Source: Bacillus sp. IITD106 (GTDB lineage: Bacteria; Bacillota; Bacilli; Bacillales; Bacillaceae_C). Taken from it: a stretch of DNA of 36,859 nt. The notes under the pieces were generated by a model. It was not told the origin of the DNA and did not search any database. It saw nothing but the letters and a program-made list of their open reading frames with translations. Positions 1-6,180 of this stretch are shown here, in pieces. The number at the start of each line of letters is the position of its first letter. Position 1 is the first letter of the stretch. Location of the stretch: contig NZ_JAIAZY010000043.1 in assembly GCF_019459225.1 (NCBI RefSeq), positions 1 to 36,859 of the forward strand, given 5' to 3'. Position numbers and translations under genes: made by a program.

Positions 1-1
1 C

Positions 2-376
2 AAGAAATTGATCCGTTGCAGAAAATATTTCTTCCGCGGTCTCTTGGTCATACGTGTGGGATGTTAAATTTCTAAGTTCGTGATATCTAATCCACGATTC
101 GAAACCTTCAATCAACTTATTTTCTATAGCGTGGCGAAACAATTGTTTTCTAGTTAATCCACTTGTGAAATCTTCACTTATATTCAAGTCAAGCCATCTT
201 TTCATAAACTTCCAACATAACTTATAAGTGAATTCAAAATTTTGTATGACGCCTGCTTTTAGTACTTCAAGTTCATCTCTATCAATTGTGTCGTCATTTA
301 ATCTTTTCTTTACTACACGTAGACTCCTTGCAAAAGAATCGTATGCCTTCTTAATACTTGTCAAATCTAGATCCAC
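2..376 (-). CDS. HI0074-family nucleotidyltransferase substrate-binding/HEPN-like protein (partial, C-terminus beyond left edge)
   Basis: An open frame of 125 codons runs from a GTG at 376 to the left edge without a stop. The GTG is preceded by a good ribosome site (GAGGTGGGAG, about 6 bases away). The product begins VDLDLTSIKKAYDSFARSLR and continues with the helical pattern LKAGVIQNFEFTYKLCWKFM and later LIRYHELRNLTSHTYD-like residues. Both are typical of the HI0074/TIGR01987 family, four-helix HEPN-type partners of minimal nucleotidyltransferases. RxxxxH-like residues sit near 'RYHELRNLTSHTY'. Members normally act with a small MNT nucleotidyltransferase encoded next door, as a toxin-antitoxin pair. 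That partner would lie left of this window and cannot be seen. Family assignment is fairly secure; the role as toxin or antitoxin is inference. Confidence 0.8.
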   Translation of the reverse strand, partial: MDLDLTSIKKAYDSFARSLRVVKKRLNDDTIDRDELEVLKAGVIQNFEFTYKLCWKFMKRWLDLNISEDFTSGLTRKQLFRHAIENKLIEGFESWIRYHELRNLTSHTYDQETAEEIFSATDQFL

Positions 377-702
377 CGTTCTCCCACCTCTTCAATGTAC
401 TGGGTCTTCTTCGTATTCTACAACTACCGTTCTCTTCTTAATGATCATTATTATACGCCAAATTTTTATGTTCTAGGAATTCTCGGATTTGGTCGATATT
501 GGGGACGTATTCCAAAGAGGCCAGAACATCTTAAATGATTCGGACATGTAGAATCTTAATCCAGCAAAAGAAATCCCCTTAAAAGACATCTCTCCTAATT
601 ATAGCTTTCGACAAAAACATTGAGATTCCTTCTAGAGTTGAATATGCATAAAAATGACAGGATGACAAAAGATAAACAAAAAATAAATAGGGAGTGAACG
701 AC
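377..702. other. Intergenic stretch, possible gene remnant
   Basis: There is no complete gene here. On the minus strand an open stretch at about 438-530 reads ...SLEYVPNIDQIREFLEHKNL... to a TAA, but it has no credible start or ribosome site. It could be the tail of a decayed gene. A second short frame (441-383, minus, 18 codons) directly precedes the HI0074-type gene. The sspH promoter must lie in the right part (about 600-690). A TGAATA at about 640-645 could be a sigma-G-type -35, but I could not find a convincing -10. Confidence 0.3.
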
Positions 703-888
703 GTGGAAGCAAATAGAGTAAAACAAATTATCTCATCATCAGCCGAAATTGATGTAAATTATCATGGTGTTCCGATCTGGATTGACAGCTTGAATGAGGA
801 CGGGAAAACAGCGATTGTTCAAACGATTGATAATCGAAAATTAGGGGAAAGAACAACTGTGGAAATAGCAGATCTGGAAGAATTGTAA
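703..888 (+). CDS. sspH: Small acid-soluble spore protein, H type
   Basis: The 61-residue product reads MEANRVKQIISSSAEIDVNY, then HGVPIWIDSLNEDGKTAIVQ and an acidic C-terminus (IADLEEL). This is the pattern of the H-type SASP family: RAKxIxxSxxxxxVxYxGxPVWIxxVxE. These proteins are made in the forespore, usually under sigma-F/sigma-G, and packed in the spore core. I chose the GTG at 703 because GGGAGTG at 690-696 is a ribosome site about 7 bases upstream. The GTG at 694 lies inside that site and cannot use it. Monocistronic. It is good evidence for a spore-forming host. Confidence 0.88.
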   Translation: MEANRVKQIISSSAEIDVNYHGVPIWIDSLNEDGKTAIVQTIDNRKLGERTTVEIADLEEL

Positions 889-1070
889 ATGAGAATACCA
901 TAAGTATTTAAATTTCCAATAAACACATCCTGATTGTTCAAAGTTGTTTGAGGCAATATCTTGTACTGTTGAAATATTAGAATACTTGCTTATAATAAGT
1001 ATCGATCGAAAATACGTTCGACCAAAGGAACATTGATTTTTTACAACAACGTTTTTGTTTTATAACTATA

Positions 1071-1102
1071 ATGGGGAGTCACACTGTTCCTCGACTCCCC
1101 AT
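1071..1102 (-). terminator. Terminator of the sugar ABC transporter operon
   Basis: A perfect 10-bp inverted repeat (ATGGGGAGTC / GACTCCCCAT, 12-base loop) lies 20 bases past the stop of the permease gene. The minus-strand continuation is only moderately T-rich (TATAGTTATAAAAC), so termination may be partial. Confidence 0.6.
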
Positions 1103-1123
1103 TCTTTGCTCTTCATGGTTAAA

Positions 1124-2173
1124 TCAAGAAGTCTTCTCTTTCCTCTGCAACAGCACAGCTCCAATTACGATCAATCCTTTGAACGCTTCACGCAAAAACG
1201 GCGGCACTCCAAACAAATTCAAAAGATTGTTCATAACTGCGATAATGAGCATACCATACACGGTTCCAAGTATGAATCCTCTTCCCCCCATCATACTCGT
1301 ACCACCAACGACAGCCGCGGCGATGGCGTCCATTTCCATTCCGCGTCCAGCGTTGGAAAAGTCCATGGAGCCGATTCGAGAAACTTGAATGATTGATGCG
1401 ATCGAAACGAGCACTCCCATCAAGGCGTACACTCTCAATTTAACTTTATTTACGTTCACACCGGAAAGCTTTGCGGCCCTTTCATTCGATCCGACCGCGA
1501 TGATATGCCGTCCAAAGGTAGTGCGTTTGGACACATAGTACAAAATATACGCAATGATTGCCCAATAAATAATCGGCATGATCATATAGTTTCCTATTTT
1601 AAAACTAGCAATCTGTAAAAATTCCATTGGCACTTTTGGATTGTACCCTTGCATGAAGTGCTGAGTGACACTTCTGAAAATCATCATCGCGCCTAAAGTA
1701 GCAATGAATGGAGGCACATTCCCTTTCGTAATCGTGACGCCGATCAACGACCCTAGCAAATATCCAAATAGCACGACCAATAAAATCGTCACAACAAATG
1801 CTGGAAATCCTGTCACTCCCAACATGCTTAAAATCCCTTTCGTTCCCGTGTCGAGAAGGATCATGGAAAAAGCACCTGTCGCAACTAATGTAGAACCGAC
1901 CGCTAAATCGATGCCTCCAGTCATAATGACCAAAGTCATTCCTAAAGCAATAATTCCAACTCCAGCGTTATTTCGTAAAATATTGATCCAGTTATTAATC
2001 CAGGACTGAAACCATTCACCAAAAGAATTGTAATCAAATCCTAATACTAAAGTCTGTAAAATGATCATAATGATAAGTGCAATGGCTGTACTAAATATCG
2101 GATCGCTTATCCATTTATCTTTAAACCAAACAAAAAAGTTCTTATTATTTTTCACACCGGCATTTTCCATCAT
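1124..2173 (-). CDS. Sugar ABC transporter permease, RbsC type
   Basis: An integral membrane protein of about 349 residues with 8-10 hydrophobic segments. It contains the BPD_transp_2 pattern of RbsC/AraH-type permeases: NAGVGIIALGMTLVIMTGGI near the N-terminus, then DLAVGSTLVATGA, TLGAMMIFRSVTQ, and late SxxMGGRGFILGTVYGMLIIA. It forms the membrane channel with the upstream RbsA-type ATPase and the binding protein. I prefer the ATG at 2173 because AAAGGA lies 6-8 bases upstream. A start at 2194 would overlap the ATPase stop by 8 bases and has no clear ribosome site. The substrate cannot be read from sequence; ribose, galactose, rhamnose or AI-2-like sugars are all possible. Last gene of a three-gene operon. 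Confidence 0.9.
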   Translation of the reverse strand: MMENAGVKNNKNFFVWFKDKWISDPIFSTAIALIIMIILQTLVLGFDYNSFGEWFQSWINNWINILRNNAGVGIIALGMTLVIMTGGIDLAVGSTLVATGAFSMILLDTGTKGILSMLGVTGFPAFVVTILLVVLFGYLLGSLIGVTITKGNVPPFIATLGAMMIFRSVTQHFMQGYNPKVPMEFLQIASFKIGNYMIMPIIYWAIIAYILYYVSKRTTFGRHIIAVGSNERAAKLSGVNVNKVKLRVYALMGVLVSIASIIQVSRIGSMDFSNAGRGMEMDAIAAAVVGGTSMMGGRGFILGTVYGMLIIAVMNNLLNLFGVPPFLREAFKGLIVIGAVLLQRKEKTS

Positions 2174-2186
2174 TGGCTTTCCTTTC

Positions 2187-3680
2187 TTATACATAAGTCA
2201 GTTGTCCACCCGTAGCAAGACTCATAATATTTTGCTCATTCATTTCCTCACCAGCCACTTCTCCCTGGATGACTCCATGATACATTACGAGAGCGCGGTC
2301 ACATACTCGTATGATTTCAGACGCCTCACTTGATAGTACGACAATTGCAATATCACTATCCGCAAGCTGCAAAATAATATCATAAATATCTTCTTTTGCC
2401 CCTACATCCACACCTTGAGTAGGGTTGTCTAAAATAAGCAGCTTAGGGTCCGATGCCAACCACTTCGCCAACACGACCTTTTGCTGATTGCCACCAGATA
2501 AGCTCGTAATGCTATCCGTCAGCTTGCCCATCTTTAACCTCAATGCCTTTTTCTGTTTGTCAAACGTTTCCTCATGCTTTTTTGCATTGATAATTCCCCG
2601 CTTGGAAAACTTAGACCATGTAACGATTGACGCATTTTCAATAATATCCATATCTTTAATGATCGCATTTTCCTTCCGATTGCGTGGTAAATACGCAACC
2701 CCTGCTTCAATCGCTTGTGTCGTACTTTTGAATGACACTTCTTTTCCATTTAAAAATATTTTTCCAGAATCTATTTTATCCGCTCCGAATATCGCTTGAA
2801 AAAGTTCACTGCGGCCATCACCGAGAAGGCCGGTAACTCCAACGATTTCCCCGGCTTTTATCGAAAAAGCAATATCTCTAAATGAATGACTAGAAGTAAG
2901 TCCCTCGACCCGCAAAATCTCCGCTCCTAATTTTTTCTCCCTTAATAACGGCTCCGTCCTCACGTCAAATCCAACCATGAATCGCGCGAGATCATTTGTC
3001 GTTACATCATGAACATCGCCTTCCGCCACAAGGTTGCCATCGCGAAGAACAGTGTATCGATTGCAGATCTCCATTACTTCATTCAGCTTATGAGAGATAA
3101 AAATAATCCCAACATTATGATCCTGCAATGTTCGCATCATCGTAAAAACCCGCTCAATTTCTTGATCCGTAAGCGACGTGGTAGGCTCATCCATAATGAT
3201 AATCGACGCTTTCGTCATCATCGCCCGGCAGATTTCAACGATTTGTTTATAGGAAGCATCAAGGTCGCGAACCATCGTATTCGGATCGAGATTCACGTTC
3301 ATTTGCAGGAACATTTTTTTAGTTTCTTCATACATCCTTTCAAGATCAAGGCTGCCTCTTTTCGTCTTTAGCTCCCTGCCAAGAAACATGTTTTCATAAA
3401 TTGGTAAATCGTTGATTAAATTCAGCTCCTGATGGATGAAGGCAATTCCAGCATCCTGCGACTCTGCCGGCGTATTAAATTCAACTTGCTTCCCATCTAT
3501 TGTAATCTGTCCGGAATCCGCGGGCAAAACTCCACCCAAGATATTCATGAGCGTCGATTTTCCAGCACCGTTCTCACCAAGCAACGCACAAATTTCGCCG
3601 CCTTTTAGAGTAAGAGACACATTTTTAAGCACATCATTATTTCCAAATGATTTTCTGATGTTTTTCATCTCAATAATCAT
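2187..3680 (-). CDS. Sugar ABC transporter ATP-binding protein, RbsA type (double cassette)
   Basis: A 497-residue protein with two fused ABC domains, the layout of RbsA/MglA/XylG. Cassette 1 has an intact Walker A (GENGAGKST, about residue 36) and Walker B (IIIMDEPT), but its signature is degenerate (LDASYKQIVEICRAM in place of LSGGQ). Cassette 2 has a degenerate Walker A (GLLGDGRSE), a good signature (LSGGNQQKV) and Walker B LLILDNPTQGVDVG, where the usual catalytic Glu is Asn. Because ABC sites form between cassettes, one composite site (Walker A/B of cassette 1 with signature of cassette 2) is intact and the other is doubly degenerate. A single hydrolytic site is therefore predicted. It overlaps no neighbour. 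The permease ribosome site lies just past its stop. Confidence 0.92.
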   Translation of the reverse strand: MIIEMKNIRKSFGNNDVLKNVSLTLKGGEICALLGENGAGKSTLMNILGGVLPADSGQITIDGKQVEFNTPAESQDAGIAFIHQELNLINDLPIYENMFLGRELKTKRGSLDLERMYEETKKMFLQMNVNLDPNTMVRDLDASYKQIVEICRAMMTKASIIIMDEPTTSLTDQEIERVFTMMRTLQDHNVGIIFISHKLNEVMEICNRYTVLRDGNLVAEGDVHDVTTNDLARFMVGFDVRTEPLLREKKLGAEILRVEGLTSSHSFRDIAFSIKAGEIVGVTGLLGDGRSELFQAIFGADKIDSGKIFLNGKEVSFKSTTQAIEAGVAYLPRNRKENAIIKDMDIIENASIVTWSKFSKRGIINAKKHEETFDKQKKALRLKMGKLTDSITSLSGGNQQKVVLAKWLASDPKLLILDNPTQGVDVGAKEDIYDIILQLADSDIAIVVLSSEASEIIRVCDRALVMYHGVIQGEVAGEEMNEQNIMSLATGGQLTYV

Positions 3681-3702
3681 ACAATCACTTCCGACATTTT
3701 AT

Positions 3703-3734
3703 AAAAAGAGAGACCATAGCTAAGCCATAATCTC
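3703..3734 (-). terminator. Intercistronic terminator/attenuator between binding-protein and ATPase genes
   Basis: On the minus strand GAGATTATGGC, loop TTA, GCTATGGTCTC forms an 11-bp stem whose three imperfect positions are all G-U wobbles in that RNA. It is followed by CTCTTTTTAT. The wobbles pair only in minus-strand RNA, which supports a role in that transcript. It probably lets most transcripts end after the abundant binding protein. Confidence 0.7.
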
Positions 3735-3760
3735 CCTTCCGTTTCATAATTTTCTATGAC

Positions 3761-4762
3761 TTAATATGGTGAATTTTCGTCAAGGAAATCTTTATAATTA
3801 TCGCGATCAACGATTGTTGTTGGAATCACCTTAACCTTTTCAACTTCTTCACCATTTAGTAGCTGAAGCGCAACATCTACTGCATCTTTAACCATTGCTG
3901 GGCTGTATAATGCAGACTCGATCCAAATATTCTCGTTTTCAGGCATCATTTTAAAATATTCCTGCATACCGCCGCCGCCAGTTACGACTTTAATATCGGT
4001 TCTTCCAGCTTCATCAATCGCCTGTAAGACACCGATAGAAGTTTCATCATCCATGGAATAAACGGCATCAATCTTTGGAGTGCTTGTTAAAATATCAGCA
4101 AAATCCTTCAATCCGTCTTCACGTGTAAACTTCGTAGCATACGTCTCAATTTTCATATCTGGCGCAATTTCTTTCATCGTATCAACAAAACCTTTTTTCC
4201 TTAACTCTGAAACTGAACCTGAAGTTGGGACTTCAAGCATGACAACATTTCCTTCCTTACCAATCTTATCAACGATATATTTCGCACCTTGAACACCCAT
4301 GTCTTCGTTGTCCCCTGAAACACGGTATACACCTTCAGCATCGATTTCAATATCAAAGTTTACAACCTTAATACCCGCATCAAGAGCCTTTTGGATAGGA
4401 ACTTCCATCCCTTCCCATTGTGGGAATGCCACAATCGCTTCTGCTCCCCATGTCATCAAGTCATCTAATTGTGAAGTCATTTCTTCCGCGTTGGAACTTG
4501 TTTGAATTTGATAATCAATGTCATTGGAAAGTTCCTTTGCACGAGCTTCAGCATTGTACGCAACCGCTGCAACCCAACCATGCGTAACAGCTGGTGCTAA
4601 AATACCAATCTTGTGCTTTTTACCACCTGAATCAGTACCACCTGAATCAGTGCCTGCATTATTATTATTATTATTTTCTTTTGAGTCCCCGCCACCACAT
4701 GCAGTAAGAAGCGGAACCATGATCAATAGAAGTAAAGCAAATACACTTAAAACCTTTTTCAT
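3761..4762 (-). CDS. Sugar ABC transporter substrate-binding lipoprotein (RbsB/Peripla_BP_4 type)
   Basis: A 333-residue lipoprotein: basic N-terminus, hydrophobic stretch, lipobox LTAC with Cys22. A low-complexity linker follows (six Asn, then two TDSGG copies) and then a periplasmic-binding fold beginning KKHKIGILAPAVTHGWV. Type I sugar-binding features include the region around VAFPQWEGMEVPIQKALDAG, DNEDMGVQGAKYI and the hinge-proximal AVYSMDDETSIGVLQAI. It delivers substrate to the RbsA/RbsC-type proteins encoded downstream. The start has a strong GGGGAGGATC ribosome site. The linker DNA holds a perfect 15-bp duplication (4621-4650) and six ATT repeats, so linker length may vary between strains. 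No catabolic gene or regulator adjoins it, so the substrate is unknown. Confidence 0.92.
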   Translation of the reverse strand: MKKVLSVFALLLLIMVPLLTACGGGDSKENNNNNNAGTDSGGTDSGGKKHKIGILAPAVTHGWVAAVAYNAEARAKELSNDIDYQIQTSSNAEEMTSQLDDLMTWGAEAIVAFPQWEGMEVPIQKALDAGIKVVNFDIEIDAEGVYRVSGDNEDMGVQGAKYIVDKIGKEGNVVMLEVPTSGSVSELRKKGFVDTMKEIAPDMKIETYATKFTREDGLKDFADILTSTPKIDAVYSMDDETSIGVLQAIDEAGRTDIKVVTGGGGMQEYFKMMPENENIWIESALYSPAMVKDAVDVALQLLNGEEVEKVKVIPTTIVDRDNYKDFLDENSPY

Positions 4763-4798
4763 TGTGAGATCCTCCCCTTTTTATCAATCTGTAAATCT

Positions 4799-4804
4799 AT
4801 TATA
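4799..4804 (-). promoter_or_regulatory. Candidate -10 of the sugar ABC transporter operon
   Basis: TATAAT reads on the minus strand about 36 bases before the binding-protein start. The -35 is not obvious (TATATT at 17-bp spacing). An imperfect GGGTAAAATTTCCC palindrome at about 4830-4844 lies just upstream and could be an operator. Confidence 0.4.
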
Positions 4805-4913
4805 AAATATCATTGAAGCCAAATATACATGGGTAAAATTTCCCAATCGGAATATGTATGCTTGAGTTAATTATATGATATATAGGTGAGAGTGTAAATT
4901 GGATTAGGCAAAT

Positions 4914-4963
4914 AAAAAAAATCGCGCTAGAACGGGTATTTTTCCACAATTCACGGCGATTTT
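4914..4963 (-). terminator. Weak terminator-like hairpin after the DUF4309-like lipoprotein gene
   Basis: AAAATCGC at 4917-4924 and GCGATTTT at 4956-4963 are inverted, with a long loop of about 31 bases. On the minus strand the right arm runs into eight or more T. Confidence 0.45.
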
Positions 4964-5054
4964 CTACAATTATATTATAGTTTTCATCAATCGATTCTCT
5001 AAGTTCCCAAAAGTTTACACCAATTCCAGATTTATTTTCACCTATTCAAAGCCC

Positions 5055-5735
5055 TCACTGTTTCAATAAATTAACATGATCAGCTGTGCCACTAGCATCC
5101 ATAACGAATTGTAGCTCGTATTGGCCAATTCGATAAATATAATTTTTTTCATCCGTCTTACTAATTTCCCTTATTTCATTCGGTTCTCCAATTTGATTCT
5201 TTAGATCATTGACAGTAATCCCCCCGAGATTCGTTTGCCTTTCAACATTTGTTCCTCTATATCGCGCCTCCTTTAAAACATCCTTATCGTCATATGCTAA
5301 ATCGTATGACGCATTGCCCATTGATCCGTGATAGCGATCAAATTCACCCTTTTCCTCAGGTTCACCAATTAAGTCGTATACTTCATTTCGTTTCGTTTTT
5401 CCAACATAAATTCCATCGCCCAACTTGTACACTCGCCCGTCATTTGCGTTTTCAACCAAACCTTTTAACGTATCTATCGCCATTTGTTTTTGTTCGTCTT
5501 CAACAGAAGTGGATTCATTTTTCGATTTCTCTTCTTTTACTTGTTTATCAGGTTCATTGACGTGTTCTTTATCCTTTATATACTCTTTTTCAGAATCGGA
5601 TTCTATTGAATCCCCTGGAGATTTCCCCTCATTTATATGACTAGCACTGTGTCCTTCCTCAACCTTTTTCTCACCGCACGCTACTAATCCTGATACTAAC
5701 AAAATAGAGAAAATAATAAGTCTCAACTTCGCCAT
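5055..5735 (-). CDS. Lipoprotein with YjgB/DUF4309-like domain
   Basis: A 226-residue secreted lipoprotein with signal peptide MAKLRLIIFSILLVSGLVAC, Cys20 as lipidation site. A highly charged, Glu/Lys/Ser-rich linker covers about residues 21-75, followed by a C-terminal domain of about 130 residues. This domain has two similar halves, each with a G-x-T-x-(N/D)-(D/E)-(V/L) helix and a (L/Q)IGEP(E/N) turn: GKTKRNEVYDLIGEPEEKGE and GITVNDLKNQIGEPNEIREI. That matches the DUF4309/YjgB family of Bacillus, whose function is unknown. I chose the ATG at 5735 because AAGGTGAG precedes it. The GTG at 5744 lies in that ribosome site. Single gene. Confidence 0.72.
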   Translation of the reverse strand: MAKLRLIIFSILLVSGLVACGEKKVEEGHSASHINEGKSPGDSIESDSEKEYIKDKEHVNEPDKQVKEEKSKNESTSVEDEQKQMAIDTLKGLVENANDGRVYKLGDGIYVGKTKRNEVYDLIGEPEEKGEFDRYHGSMGNASYDLAYDDKDVLKEARYRGTNVERQTNLGGITVNDLKNQIGEPNEIREISKTDEKNYIYRIGQYELQFVMDASGTADHVNLLKQ

Positions 5736-5879
5736 ATTTCTCACCTTCTCGGGATGTATTATAGTTGAATTTACCCTTCCACCATTTTTAAAAACAATAC
5801 CAAATCATGTCCATACCCTCATAATGTGTAGCCGTCAGTTTATTTACAAGTAAGAATTTTGCTTTACTATTTTATTCCT

Positions 5880-5907
5880 TTGAATAAAGAATAATCTTTT
5901 GTATAAT
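5880..5907 (+). promoter_or_regulatory. Promoter of the 5.9-kb antisense RNA
   Basis: TTGAAT at 5880-5885, a 16-bp spacer and TATAAT at 5902-5907. It predicts a plus-strand start near 5914, just ahead of a structured RNA and a terminator. Confidence 0.65.
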
Positions 5908-5917
5908 GGTTATATAA

Positions 5918-5944
5918 TAAAAATGACCGAGATAAAACTCGGTC
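5918..5944 (-). terminator. Minus-strand terminator of the peptide transcript
   Basis: On the minus strand GACCGAG, loop TTTTAT, CTCGGTC is followed by ATTTTTATT. It would end a transcript that encodes the 6046-6153 peptide frame, giving overlapping 3' ends with the plus-strand RNA. Confidence 0.65.
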
Positions 5945-6003
5945 GTAGTAGCAACTACATGCCTCTTCTAGAACGACCGGCCAGTTGCATAAATAGTTTT
6001 CAT

Positions 6004-6058
6004 AAAAGAAGTAATGTGCTCAACACTGGTCAGAGCGTTGGGCAATTACTTCTTTTTT
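6004..6058 (+). terminator. Terminator of the plus-strand antisense RNA
   Basis: A 12-bp stem AAAAGAAGTAAT/ATTACTTCTTTT (6004-6015/6045-6056) encloses a second stem GCTCAAC.../...GTTGGGC, and ends in a T run at 6053-6058. Confidence 0.75.
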
Positions 6059-6153
6059 CTATTGGTGACTAGTGTGATGATAGCCACAACTGCAGCTAAT
6101 GCTGAAGCTAAAAAATAGGAACTAATGTTTTCGTAAAAAGCATCACCAAATAT
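6046..6153 (-). pseudogene. Holin-like/type I toxin peptide relic without a standard start codon
   Basis: The minus-strand frame after a TAG reads IFGDAFYENISSYFLASALA then AVVAIITLVTNRKKK and stops with TAA at 6046-6048. One membrane-spanning segment followed by a basic NRKKK tail is typical of type I toxins such as TxpA/BsrG ('MxxYExL...KKK'). The tract FYENIS corresponds to the toxin start region, but no ATG, GTG or TTG occurs in frame. The only ATG (6143) is in another frame and ends after 11 codons. The start has therefore probably been lost, or initiation is unusual. The downstream RNA structures remain intact. Confidence 0.5.
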
Positions 6154-6180
6154 CTACGACAAGATTGTGAGGAATTAACC

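Larger units (their letters stand above)
5914..6058 (+). ncRNA. Small structured RNA, antitoxin-like, antisense to a holin-like peptide frame
   Basis: About 145 bases are bounded by the promoter above and a strong terminator (6004-6058). The RNA would begin with hairpin GACCGAG/CTCGGTC (5925-5931/5938-5944). It could alternatively form two crossing stems: GGTCGT 5941-5946 with ACGACC 5973-5978, and GCAACT 5951-5956 with AGTTGC 5983-5988. That is a pseudoknot arrangement, and the first stem competes with the 5' hairpin. The opposite strand carries a hydrophobic peptide frame ending inside the terminator hairpin. This layout is the one used by type I toxin-antitoxin loci of Bacillus (txpA/RatA, bsrG/SR4). 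Expression and function are inference. Confidence 0.55.

Noticed and set aside
1055-1396. Open frames on the plus strand opposite the RbsC-type permease gene
   Set aside because: They mirror a strongly supported transporter gene, show no family pattern and lack ribosome sites.
2540-2749. Minus-strand 69-codon frame inside the RbsA-type gene
   Set aside because: An out-of-frame shadow of the ATPase gene without start signals.
4621-4676. Phase-variable tract controlling expression
   Set aside because: The repeats are multiples of three within a linker, so slippage would change linker length, not the reading frame.
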